A stretch of DNA of 6,758 bases from Treponema sp. (GTDB lineage Bacteria; Spirochaetota; Spirochaetia; Treponematales; Breznakiellaceae), in the NCBI GenBank assembly GCA_031284105.1, contig JAITAN010000234.1, forward strand, positions 1 to 6,758. Direction: 5' to 3'. The notes beneath the pieces are model-generated. The model saw nothing but the letters and a program-made list of their open reading frames with translations. It searched no databases and had not been told where the DNA came from. The translations under genes were made by a program, and so were the position numbers. Of the stretch, positions 1-6,027 are shown in pieces. Every line of letters begins with the position of its first letter. Position 1 is the stretch's first letter.

Positions 1-51
1 CAAGGGCAAAGCCGGAAGCAGCACAACATGAACTGAAACAGGCTTCCTATT

Positions 52-219
52 GAGGCAGGATTTTTCCCTGTTGAGGAAAAAAGTTTCCTACCGGAGGAAA
101 AAGTTTTTCCCGCGGAGGAAAAAAGTTTCCCTCTTGAGGAAAAAAGTTCCCTACCGGAGGAGAAAAGTTCCCCTCTTGAGGAAAAAGTTTTCCCTCTTGA
201 GGAAAAAAGCTCCCTTCAT
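52..219. repeat. Eight-copy 21-bp tandem repeat with phased A-tracts
   Basis: Units begin with GAGG at 52, 73, 94, 115, 136, 157, 178 and 199, exactly 21 bp apart. The consensus is the half GAGGAAAAAAG followed by the half TTTCCCTCTT. Copies vary mainly at the end of the second half (CTCTT, CTACCG or CCCGCG); the first copy (52-72) is the most diverged. Each unit is itself an imperfect inverted repeat (GAGG-AAA against TTTCCCTC), and neighbouring units can also pair across a TT loop. The period equals about two helical turns, which puts the A-tracts in phase. Because 21 is divisible by three, frames stay open through the array and give 7-residue pseudo-repeats. Confidence 0.9.
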
Positions 220-283
220 TCGGTATCGCTCTTTTGCACGGCAAAGTCAATGCCGGATGGGACTAATGCCTTCACACCGGCCG

Positions 284-320
284 GGTGCGCAGCTCCTCTG
301 CATTAGAGGGGCTGCGCACC
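284..320. repeat. Strong inverted repeat, 16-bp stem with 5-nt loop
   Basis: Arm 284-299 (GGTGCGCAGCTCCTCT) pairs with arm 305-320 (AGAGGGGCTGCGCACC) around the loop GCATT at 300-304. Fifteen positions are Watson-Crick pairs and T294-G310 is a wobble in plus-strand RNA. No T-run follows on either strand, so it is not a textbook intrinsic terminator. It could protect an mRNA 3' end, be part of a structured RNA, or be a dispersed palindromic element. The overlapping segment 304-310 (TAGAGGG) can instead pair with 319-325 (CCCTCTA). Confidence 0.8.
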
Positions 321-381
321 CTCTAGTACAGAAAGATTGCCCGCTTCTTATTGGTAAAAAATTTTTCCCAAAACTTGGCTT

Positions 382-421
382 GAAGAAAAGAGGGGAAAAG
401 AGAGGAAAAGAGAGAGGAAAA
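382..421 (+). repeat. 40-nt uninterrupted purine tract
   Basis: Every base from 382 to 421 on the plus strand is A or G. Runs of four A at 386, 396, 406 and 418 are spaced 10, 10 and 12 bp, close to the helical repeat. Transcripts of the upstream operon reading through would contain the matching polypyrimidine stretch. Homopurine tracts of this kind can adopt triplex DNA or mark rho-type loading on the C/U-rich strand; neither is shown here. Confidence 0.75.
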
Positions 422-538
422 TTGAGGGGGAATTTGGGAAAACTCATTTCGAGGGATTTTCCGGCTTTTGCCGGCCGCGTCAATCGGAAGGCATGGCAGC
501 ACAAACCTCCCGATTGGCCGCGGCTTTGAGCGCGCGTC

Positions 539-1861
539 TCAGAAACTATACGTCAATGCGAGTCTTACAAAACGGTTATCGTAGTATTGCCCTAACTCTC
601 CCGTGTCCTCGCCGCAGAAAATACCAACCGAACCCTCTATGCTCACCGCGTCCCTTGTCCACGCGAGCGCGGGTAGTATCAAGAAGTCCTTGTCCTCTAT
701 GCCCCACAGAACCGCGGCGCGTACTTCCAGTTCATCTCGGAGGAATTTCTTTGAAAGAACCCCCGTCAGCCGCGTGGAAGTACCGTCGCTTCCCGCTTCA
801 ATATCCAGCGGGGATGTGATCTTGTCATGCAAAAGCGTTATTGTCTCGTTTACCTGAAGGTTGAGGTTGATGCCCCACGCCAGATCGCGGTCAAAGCCGA
901 AAGACCACGCAAGGTGCGGGTTGTATACCGTACCGTCATCGCCGCCAAGATCGTCCGTTATGTTCGCGGCGAATTCCGCGCGGACATTAAACCCGAACAA
1001 AACCTGGGCCCAGTCAACGCCGATCTGGTGGTAGGGGTTGTACAGCATCTCTATACTTGACGGAAGTGCCGGCGATTGCGGCGTAAACCGTATGCTCGCC
1101 GCGGGCCTTGGCAGCCGCCCGTAATAGTACTGCGCGCCGATGTCGGACGATCCGAGCGTCGTGGTAAACCGCGCGCCCGCCTGCGCGTAGTTGAGCGTTG
1201 AGGCGTCGGGGAGTGTCAATCCCGGCGGCGAGCCGTTTTTCAATAGGGCCTGCACCTGTACTATTTGCGCCGGCGCCCAGCGCCCATCCATCGCAAAACG
1301 ATGCCCTTCAAATGCGGGAACAAACACGCCTTCCAGCTTTGAAAACCGCCCGAAACGCGCGGCCGCATGAACAAGGGGGCGGGCGATTTTCATAGCCATT
1401 ACATCGCTTACATCGGTTATTTCCGTGTTATCAAGCGGATTTATCACGTCAAGGGGTCCGAAACTGTCCGCTTTTCCCCATGTGAGTTTACGCAGCCCGC
1501 CTTCAATTTCAAAAATGCCGATATAGGCGCGGAGGTACGCCTCATCAAATGCGAACTGCGGAGAGGCAGAGGACAATTTCAAATTGATAACGGCATCGCC
1601 GAACGCGTTGCCCGCGGAAAAATTAAGCGCGCCGGAAAAAACATCGCCAAGCCGCGCCGTGTGCGGCCCATCGGAAAAGTCCTTCATATACCCTAACAAT
1701 GAAGCGGAAACTTCGCCGCTTATGGTAACGCCCGATGACTTTTCGCCGCTTGGCTCCTCCGCGGCGTCTTCATCGCCGAAACCAAACCCGAAGTCCTGAG
1801 CCGCAAGGGGAACCGCGGCAGACAAACACGCAATAAGCCATACGAGGAAACGCCGGTTCAT
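539..1861 (-). CDS. Outer-membrane beta-barrel protein, last gene of the exporter operon
   Basis: A 440-residue secreted protein. Residues 1-21 form a signal peptide (RR, hydrophobic stretch, then PLAA before Gln22). The mature N-terminus is an unusual FGFGFGDE motif (24-31) followed by an acidic, Ser/Gly-rich linker to about residue 44. From there to the end the chain alternates polar and hydrophobic residues as in barrel strands, and it closes with ALTYSF, the C-terminal Phe typical of BamA-inserted proteins. Residues 123-150 hold a WGKAD...INPLD pattern that resembles the WG.(A/S)D...NP.D signature of DUF1302-type barrels that accompany MMPL exporters; this family link is a recollection, not a search result. 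Its start overlaps the preceding stop by 4 bases (ATGA), so translation is probably coupled. Likely role: outer-membrane exit or acceptor for the pump's substrate. A general porin is the alternative. Confidence 0.8.
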   Translation of the reverse strand: MNRRFLVWLIACLSAAVPLAAQDFGFGFGDEDAAEEPSGEKSSGVTISGEVSASLLGYMKDFSDGPHTARLGDVFSGALNFSAGNAFGDAVINLKLSSASPQFAFDEAYLRAYIGIFEIEGGLRKLTWGKADSFGPLDVINPLDNTEITDVSDVMAMKIARPLVHAAARFGRFSKLEGVFVPAFEGHRFAMDGRWAPAQIVQVQALLKNGSPPGLTLPDASTLNYAQAGARFTTTLGSSDIGAQYYYGRLPRPAASIRFTPQSPALPSSIEMLYNPYHQIGVDWAQVLFGFNVRAEFAANITDDLGGDDGTVYNPHLAWSFGFDRDLAWGINLNLQVNETITLLHDKITSPLDIEAGSDGTSTRLTGVLSKKFLRDELEVRAAVLWGIEDKDFLILPALAWTRDAVSIEGSVGIFCGEDTGELGQYYDNRFVRLALTYSF

Positions 1862-1873
1862 CTTGTCCTTCCT
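1858..1873 (-). promoter_or_regulatory. ATGA start/stop overlap with strong ribosome binding site for the barrel gene
   Basis: The minus strand reads AGGAAGGA (1866-1873), a 4-nt gap, then ATGA. The TGA ends the LolA-like gene and the ATG starts the barrel gene. The purine-rich site and the overlap together fix the start and suggest translational coupling. Confidence 0.75.
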
Positions 1874-2643
1874 GTTTCAAGATACGCTGTAGTAAAGACG
1901 GATTCGGGTATCGGATCATCATACCTGATAATGTCCATATAAATGGTGGTGGACGTACCGGCCGCTATGGTGGAAATCTTCATTTGCAAGGGCGTAAGCC
2001 GTCCCTGTACGTCCTTGAAATTCGTCATGTCCATCACTTTGACCAAAGCGCCGCGCCGGTCATACCGTTCGCTTTTGTATATAAGCGCATTGTTTTTATC
2101 AACCCACACGATTGTTTTGGAATACTGGTACGAACCGTCTTTAGGGATGGACTGAATAACGTAACACGCGGCCCCGTTTAACGCTTCCTCACGCAAAAGC
2201 GTATGGGAGTCGAGGTTGACGTCTCTATCCGTAGACGATATGTCATCATACGAAAAATCCGTTCCCATAAAACTGCCGCCGCTTTCGGAAGCGGCTATCC
2301 GCCGGATTTTTCCAAGACTCGGCAGGTATATCCAGCGGTCCGAGCCGCCGGATGCGGTATCCATGGTCAAAAACCGCGTTCCCGCCACATTTGCCGGCCG
2401 CTGGAACACAATGACCGTACGGGCGTTTCCCCGCGCGTCGTCTTTAGAATACTGGTCAATGATCCGTTCCGTAGTCGATCCGTTCTTGGCCGTAATCACC
2501 ATACGGGAACGGGTGGACATCGTATCCGCCTGAATACGGTCCTTCGCCGCCTGCATAATGGACGCCGCGTCTTGGGCGTTCACTGAAAAAACGCCCGCCG
2601 CCAACGATACAATAAACAAGGTAATTTTTTTCATTCTTTTCAT
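1858..2643 (-). CDS. Periplasmic LolA-like lipid/lipoprotein carrier
   Basis: A 261-residue protein of the outer-membrane lipoprotein-sorting (LolA-like) type. Residues 1-23 are a signal peptide (MKRMKK, hydrophobic core, VNA before Gln24) with no lipobox Cys, so the mature protein should be soluble in the periplasm. Family hallmarks visible are DRWIYLPSLGKIRRI (102-116) and SFMGTDFSYDDI (124-135), the region conserved in LolA_like proteins (as in PF17131) found beside RND exporters. Known members of the fold use a half-open beta-barrel to hold acyl chains; binding here is inferred. A GGGAG site at 2651-2655, 7 nt from the start, supports the first ATG over the Met at residue 4. It sits between the DUF2147 gene (79-bp gap with a hairpin) and the barrel gene (4-base overlap). 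Expected role: ferry a hydrophobic cargo from the RND pump towards the barrel or outer membrane. Confidence 0.85.
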   Translation of the reverse strand: MKRMKKITLFIVSLAAGVFSVNAQDAASIMQAAKDRIQADTMSTRSRMVITAKNGSTTERIIDQYSKDDARGNARTVIVFQRPANVAGTRFLTMDTASGGSDRWIYLPSLGKIRRIAASESGGSFMGTDFSYDDISSTDRDVNLDSHTLLREEALNGAACYVIQSIPKDGSYQYSKTIVWVDKNNALIYKSERYDRRGALVKVMDMTNFKDVQGRLTPLQMKISTIAAGTSTTIYMDIIRYDDPIPESVFTTAYLETGRTR

Positions 2644-2692
2644 TTTCTCTCTCCCTTTTCTCCTTACTCCAATATAAATACAAAGCGGCAGA

Positions 2693-2714
2693 CGCCGGGC
2701 GCAACGCGCCGGCG
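2693..2714 (-). terminator. GC-rich intra-operon hairpin, possible weak terminator or processing site
   Basis: Arm 2693-2702 pairs with arm 2706-2714 (CGCCGGGCGC against GCGCCGGCG), giving nine G-C pairs, one bulged G and a 3-nt loop. It lies 8 bp beyond the DUF2147 stop. On the minus strand it is followed, after a short spacer, by the T-rich CTTTGTATTTATATT rather than a clean U-run. A partial terminator, an mRNA stabiliser or an RNase processing point would all fit; each would set the ratio of the first two to the last two proteins. Confidence 0.45.
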
Positions 2715-2722
2715 CATGGCTT

Positions 2723-3181
2723 TTATTCCTGAGTTAGCCTTTTCCAGTACCGGCTCCCGCCTACACCGAGTCCTATTTCTCCGCGTACCTCTAATGCTTC
2801 CGCGGGATGATAGGTGATTTTACATTTATAAACGGTTCCGTCCGCCGGATTGATAACATAGCCGTTATTCCACCGCGCCGGAGATTCGCTGCGTAAGCCG
2901 AAAATCCACGGGGTTCCAAGAACCGGCAGTTGGTATACCTTTCCGGCTATGGGAAAATCACGGTAACCCTCTTTGCAGTTGACCGCTTTATCATAAACGG
3001 TCAAACCCGCGCCTGAAACTAATGTTCCGTATAATATACCATTGTTTTGATAAAATTCCCAGACGGCTTGCGCTTCGCCGCCTTTCTCCGGCGGAGCGGC
3101 CCAAAAGCCTTCGGCCGGATCCGCGGCAAAACACAATCCCGCGACCGACAGGGCCGTTACCGCTAGTATCATCCGTTTCAT
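2723..3181 (-). CDS. DUF2147 family secreted protein
   Basis: A 152-residue protein with a signal peptide at 1-19 or 20 (MKRM, hydrophobic core, CFA before Ala-Asp). Cys17 lies in the signal peptide but is preceded by Leu, so it is not a usable lipobox; the protein should be soluble in the periplasm. The body shows the DUF2147 pattern: EGFWAAP near 24-30, a G-x-L/Y-x-G strand (47-52), RWNNGYVINPADGTVYKCK (103-121), LEVRGEIG (130-137) and the closing GGSRYWKRL (141-149). Length is normal for the family, whose function is unknown. Cys69 and Cys120 could form a disulfide. Its ATG overlaps the exporter stop by 4 bases, with GGAGG at 3188-3192 inside the exporter's last codons, so its synthesis is probably tied to the pump. 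A role as a pump accessory or second periplasmic carrier is inferred from position only. Confidence 0.8.
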   Translation of the reverse strand: MKRMILAVTALSVAGLCFAADPAEGFWAAPPEKGGEAQAVWEFYQNNGILYGTLVSGAGLTVYDKAVNCKEGYRDFPIAGKVYQLPVLGTPWIFGLRSESPARWNNGYVINPADGTVYKCKITYHPAEALEVRGEIGLGVGGSRYWKRLTQE

Positions 3182-3192
3182 GGCGTTCCTCC
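3178..3192 (-). promoter_or_regulatory. ATGA overlap and GGAGG site coupling exporter to DUF2147 gene
   Basis: The minus strand reads GGAGG (3188-3192), 6 nt, then ATGA. The exporter ends with the TGA and the DUF2147 gene starts with the ATG. The ribosome binding site lies within the exporter's Gly-Gly codons. Confidence 0.75.
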
Positions 3193-5946
3193 ATAAATGA
3201 ATTTTGGTTTGATAGTTGTGAGCAGGACCGGAATAACCGTAAGACTTACAACCGCGGTTATGATCATGCTTAACGCGATAAGCGCGCCGAGTTGTGAGAG
3301 TATCCTGAATTGTGAGAAGGAAAGTACGCCGAGACCCGCGCCCACGGATACCGCGTTGATGAGGATCGCTTTACCGGAGCCGATAAACGTCCGGCGCAGG
3401 AAGCCATCGCCGGACGCGCGGTTTGCGGACATAGCGTCCGCCTGATATTCCCGCTTGAAAAAGTCGATGAAATGAATGGTGTAATCAATGCCGATACCCA
3501 CGGCGAGGCTTGCGATGATCGCGGTTCCGATATTGAGCTTTATGTTCAAAAAGCCCATGACCGCAAAATTGCCCAGTATCGCAATCGTAAGAGGAACCGC
3601 GGCAATGAAACCCGCCGCCATTGAGCGGTTGGACAGCGCGACAATGATAAACACCATGAGCACTGAAATAACGATTGAGATGATCTGGGCGTTTACAATG
3701 AGATCGGTTACCGCTCCTTCCTGTATTGCGCTGCCGCCAATCAGCACGCGCACGCTTTTTGGGAAATTTACCGCGATATAGTTTTTAATAGCGGCAACCA
3801 CGGCTTTCGTGTCATTGTTTCCCGTTGTACGGAGTTGTATCATGGTTTTTATGGCCGTGGGTTCAAGCGGATCATTTGAATAGTCAAGGTTGCCGCCGCC
3901 CGCGAGCAGCACCAAATAATTTGAAATAATGGCCTGCAATTCTTCCTGAGTGTTCTTTCCGTACCGCGCGGGTTCCGCGGGAATTTCGTAATATGAAACA
4001 CCGTTGTAATTGATAAGCCGCTGGAGTTCCCGTACAAGCTCCGCGCCGTTTATGGAGGGCGATTTTCCGGCCGCGGTATCGAGCAAGGCTATAATATCGG
4101 CGGCCGTGTACCGGCTCATTTCGGCGCGCGCTTCTTCTCCCGCGCGGCCCGCCGCCGGTAAGCCCTCATCGCCGCTAGACCCGCCTCCGCCTTCGCCCTC
4201 ATCGCCGAACCCGAAGCCCGCGCGGCCCGCCGCCGGTAAGCCCTCATCGCCGAACCCGAAGCCCGCGCCGCTAGAACCGCCCTCGGCGGCGGCGGAGGAG
4301 GAGGAGGCCGTTAAACCTTCGGGGCTTTCATCAATGTTAAATAACTGGTTGATGCGCTTTATGACATCCGTGAATCCCACAACCTTGCCTACTTCGGGAA
4401 CCCGTTCCGTAAGATAGGCGGAAAGCCCGTCAACCGCGCGCAATACCTGCGGATCAAGCAGGGTCTCGGTTGCGTCCGCTTCCACGACAACGCTCAAATC
4501 ACGGGAACCGCCGAAATACTGCCGAATGAACCGGTCCGATCTGCTGATGTCCGTCTCATTTTGAAAAAACTCAATGACGCTATTATCTACAATAACTCTT
4601 GAAAGCCCGTATAGTGAAACGAGTATCGTTAAAGACGTACCGATCAATACCGCGATACGTTTGCGGGCAATGGAAACAAAAATGTTTCCTATTGTTCTAT
4701 TCACCGCGTCGGACGTGCCGGTTCCGCCATGCCCCGCGCCTTCGGCCGCGCCGATTTCGGCGGCGCCGATTTCGGCCGCGCCGATGCCCGCGGCTTTTTT
4801 CTTTTTTGTCCGTTCTTTCAAGACGCGGGGTCCCCGGATAAGCAAGAGCGAGGGAATAAGCGTTACCGCTACTATAAACGAAAACAGTACGCCGAAACTG
4901 GCAAAGAAACCGAATTCCCGCATGGGGATGATGGAAGTAAAACAGAACGAGACAAAACCGGCAAAGGTGGTGAGGGCCGCGAGAAACACCGGTTTTATCA
5001 GTTTCCGCATCAGGGCAAATATGAGCGCGCGGTGTTCTTCGGGACCAAACGGCCGGTTGCGGGCGTCTTCCATATAATGCGTTACCACATGAATACCGTA
5101 CGCGCTGCCCACGGACACGAGGATTACCGGTAAAATGGTGGAAAGAATGGAAAGTTTTATGCCGAAGAGCGGCATTGCGCCGATTGTCCACACGACCGCG
5201 GCGATTGCCGTAAGCAGGGGCAGCGCAACAAAGGTAAAACGCCTGAAGGAGAAAAAAAGCACGCCCAAAACCACCAGTACCACAAGCGGGATAAGGATGA
5301 CAATATCGGTTCCTATGGCTTCATTGATGGTTGCGCTGATGACCGGCTGTCCGGTTACATACACGAGGGCAAGGCCCGCGAACATTTCTTTTGCGGTCTC
5401 GCGTATTTTTATAAGGCTTGCGGTTACTTCGGGAAGCCCCGAATCTTCGGTTTTGACGTCGAGGTTGACGACTATCTGGGTTGCCGAAAGATCGTCTGAA
5501 ACGAGCGCGCCGCGGAACAAATCCCACGATGCGATCCGCCGTTTAAGCTCCGCGATTTCACCCGTTGTTCCCGTAAAATCTTCCGGCACCAAATCCGTAA
5601 CGATGATGCTCTCATTATCGCCGGTTATGTACCGGGTTGACATGATCGAATTGACGGTTTTGACGAAGGGGATGTCCTCTGCCGCGCGGGCGTATTCCCG
5701 CACCTGCTCCAGAAACGCCGCGTCAAACACCGTACCGTATTGCCGTTCCAGCCCTACGAGGATCATCACCGAAGGCCCGAATGTATCGTCAATGTATTCC
5801 GAAATGACGCGGGCTTCGTTCCCCTTGGGGATAAACCGCATATTGTTGTTATCCAGCTCCGCTCTCGTAAGCTGTACGGCAAAGAATAGCGTTACCGCGG
5901 CGACAACCGCGGCTATAATGGCCGGATGTTTGTAAAACTTCTCCAT
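3178..5946 (-). CDS. MMPL/RND superfamily inner-membrane exporter (COG1033 type)
   Basis: A 922-residue protein with the duplicated RND layout. Approximate membrane segments: 8-26, 211-233, 236-256, 266-288, 313-337, 345-370 in the first half and 431-450, 752-772, 778-798, 805-826, 855-877, 886-910 in the second. Periplasmic loops span about 27-210 and 451-750. The second half has the proton-relay motif GIDYTIHF (819-826); the matching first-half motif is GSAYGIH (280-286), with Ala282 where Asp would sit. The larger periplasmic loop carries a low-complexity insert (541-608) with two copies each of AGFGFGDEG and DEGLPAAGRAG. The cytoplasmic linker (380-412) has KKKK and three IGAAE units. GAGG at 5952-5955, 5 nt from the ATG, supports the start. 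It heads an operon with DUF2147, LolA-like and barrel genes. Relatives move lipids, hopanoids or other hydrophobic molecules using the proton gradient; the substrate here is unknown. Confidence 0.9.
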   Translation of the reverse strand: MEKFYKHPAIIAAVVAAVTLFFAVQLTRAELDNNNMRFIPKGNEARVISEYIDDTFGPSVMILVGLERQYGTVFDAAFLEQVREYARAAEDIPFVKTVNSIMSTRYITGDNESIIVTDLVPEDFTGTTGEIAELKRRIASWDLFRGALVSDDLSATQIVVNLDVKTEDSGLPEVTASLIKIRETAKEMFAGLALVYVTGQPVISATINEAIGTDIVILIPLVVLVVLGVLFFSFRRFTFVALPLLTAIAAVVWTIGAMPLFGIKLSILSTILPVILVSVGSAYGIHVVTHYMEDARNRPFGPEEHRALIFALMRKLIKPVFLAALTTFAGFVSFCFTSIIPMREFGFFASFGVLFSFIVAVTLIPSLLLIRGPRVLKERTKKKKAAGIGAAEIGAAEIGAAEGAGHGGTGTSDAVNRTIGNIFVSIARKRIAVLIGTSLTILVSLYGLSRVIVDNSVIEFFQNETDISRSDRFIRQYFGGSRDLSVVVEADATETLLDPQVLRAVDGLSAYLTERVPEVGKVVGFTDVIKRINQLFNIDESPEGLTASSSSAAAEGGSSGAGFGFGDEGLPAAGRAGFGFGDEGEGGGGSSGDEGLPAAGRAGEEARAEMSRYTAADIIALLDTAAGKSPSINGAELVRELQRLINYNGVSYYEIPAEPARYGKNTQEELQAIISNYLVLLAGGGNLDYSNDPLEPTAIKTMIQLRTTGNNDTKAVVAAIKNYIAVNFPKSVRVLIGGSAIQEGAVTDLIVNAQIISIVISVLMVFIIVALSNRSMAAGFIAAVPLTIAILGNFAVMGFLNIKLNIGTAIIASLAVGIGIDYTIHFIDFFKREYQADAMSANRASGDGFLRRTFIGSGKAILINAVSVGAGLGVLSFSQFRILSQLGALIALSMIITAVVSLTVIPVLLTTIKPKFIYGGTP
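4139..4252 (-). repeat. Perfect 36-bp direct repeat inside the exporter gene
   Basis: Positions 4139-4174 and 4217-4252 are identical over 36 bases, 78 bp (26 codons) apart, and both encode DEGLPAAGRAG. A second overlapping direct repeat of 28 identical bases lies at 4196-4223 and 4241-4268, 45 bp (15 codons) apart, encoding the AGFGFGDEG module. Both periods keep the reading frame. Identity at the nucleotide level, including synonymous sites, points to recent slippage or recombination rather than old conserved repeats. Confidence 0.9.
4741..4785 (-). repeat. Three 15-bp units encoding IGAAE in the exporter linker
   Basis: Three consecutive 15-bp units, nearly identical in DNA, encode residues 388-402 as three IGAAE repeats. 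They lie in the cytoplasmic linker between the two RND halves, next to KKKK, where length changes would be tolerated. Alanine and glutamate content suggests a short helix or flexible spacer. Confidence 0.8.
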
Positions 5947-5978
5947 AGGATCCTCACGTCTCCTTGATTTTCCAATAA

Positions 5979-6007
5979 AGAATACTTACAATACATAAAA
6001 AAGACAA
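5979..6007 (-). promoter_or_regulatory. Candidate sigma-70-type promoter of the exporter operon
   Basis: On the minus strand a -35-like TTGTCT (6002-6007) and a -10-like TATTCT (5979-5984) are separated by 17 bp, each matching consensus at four of six positions. The predicted start site would lie about 25 nt upstream of the exporter ATG. A perfect TATAAT on the same strand at 6021-6026 is an alternative -10, but no good -35 lies at the right distance. Confidence 0.4.
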
Positions 6008-6027
6008 TGACAAGTTAGCTATTATAT

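Larger units (their letters stand above)
1..538. other. Gene-poor, repeat-rich region downstream of the operon
   Basis: No convincing gene is seen here. Open frames exist on both strands, but they are low-complexity (Arg/Lys-rich one way, Phe/Pro/Gly-rich the other), follow the 21-bp repeat and lack good ribosome binding sites. The region holds, in order, a 21-bp tandem array, a perfect-length 16-bp-stem hairpin, an A6T5 tract at 356-366, a purine tract and a short CCGGC/GCCGG hairpin at 461-474. No canonical hairpin-plus-T-run terminator follows the operon's last stop codon at 539, so transcription may run into this region. Confidence 0.6.

Noticed and set aside
3..53. Possible C-terminal end of a plus-strand gene entering from the left (ending ...HELKQASY)
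   Set aside because: Only 16 codons are visible and the other two plus-strand frames also end within the first 36 bases, so the call cannot be supported.
52..219. CRISPR array
   Set aside because: The 21-bp units are directly abutting with no unique spacers, are imperfect, and no cas genes are present.
461..474. CCGGC-TTTT-GCCGG hairpin as the operon terminator
   Set aside because: On the operon strand the 5-bp stem is followed by AAAA, not a T-run, so it does not fit an intrinsic terminator.
47..504. Minus-strand open frames (247-504 and 47-250), one rich in FPQEGNF-type repeats
   Set aside because: They read the same repeats and the polypurine tract in antisense, with poor starts and no domain. 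They could be transcribed as operon read-through but are not supported as genes.
50..529. Plus-strand open frame of 159 codons, Arg/Lys-rich with a 7-residue repeat
   Set aside because: Its periodicity is just the 21-bp DNA repeat read in frame, followed by unrelated low-complexity and hairpin sequence. It has no ribosome binding site of quality and no recognisable domain.
2723..3181. DUF2147 protein as a lipoprotein via Cys17
   Set aside because: The residue before the Cys is Leu, which does not fit even relaxed spirochaetal lipoboxes, and a good signal peptidase I site follows at CFA.
4010..5191. Several open frames opposite or out of frame with the exporter (for example 4574-5077, 4729-5133, 4697-5191)
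   Set aside because: They are by-products of GC-rich codon use in the exporter; compositions are Arg/Pro/Ser-rich and no domain or start signal is seen.
5135..5935. Long plus-strand open frame of 266 codons opposite the exporter
   Set aside because: It lies entirely antisense to the clearly real RND gene, is Ser/Thr-rich in the way of antisense frames, and has no domain.
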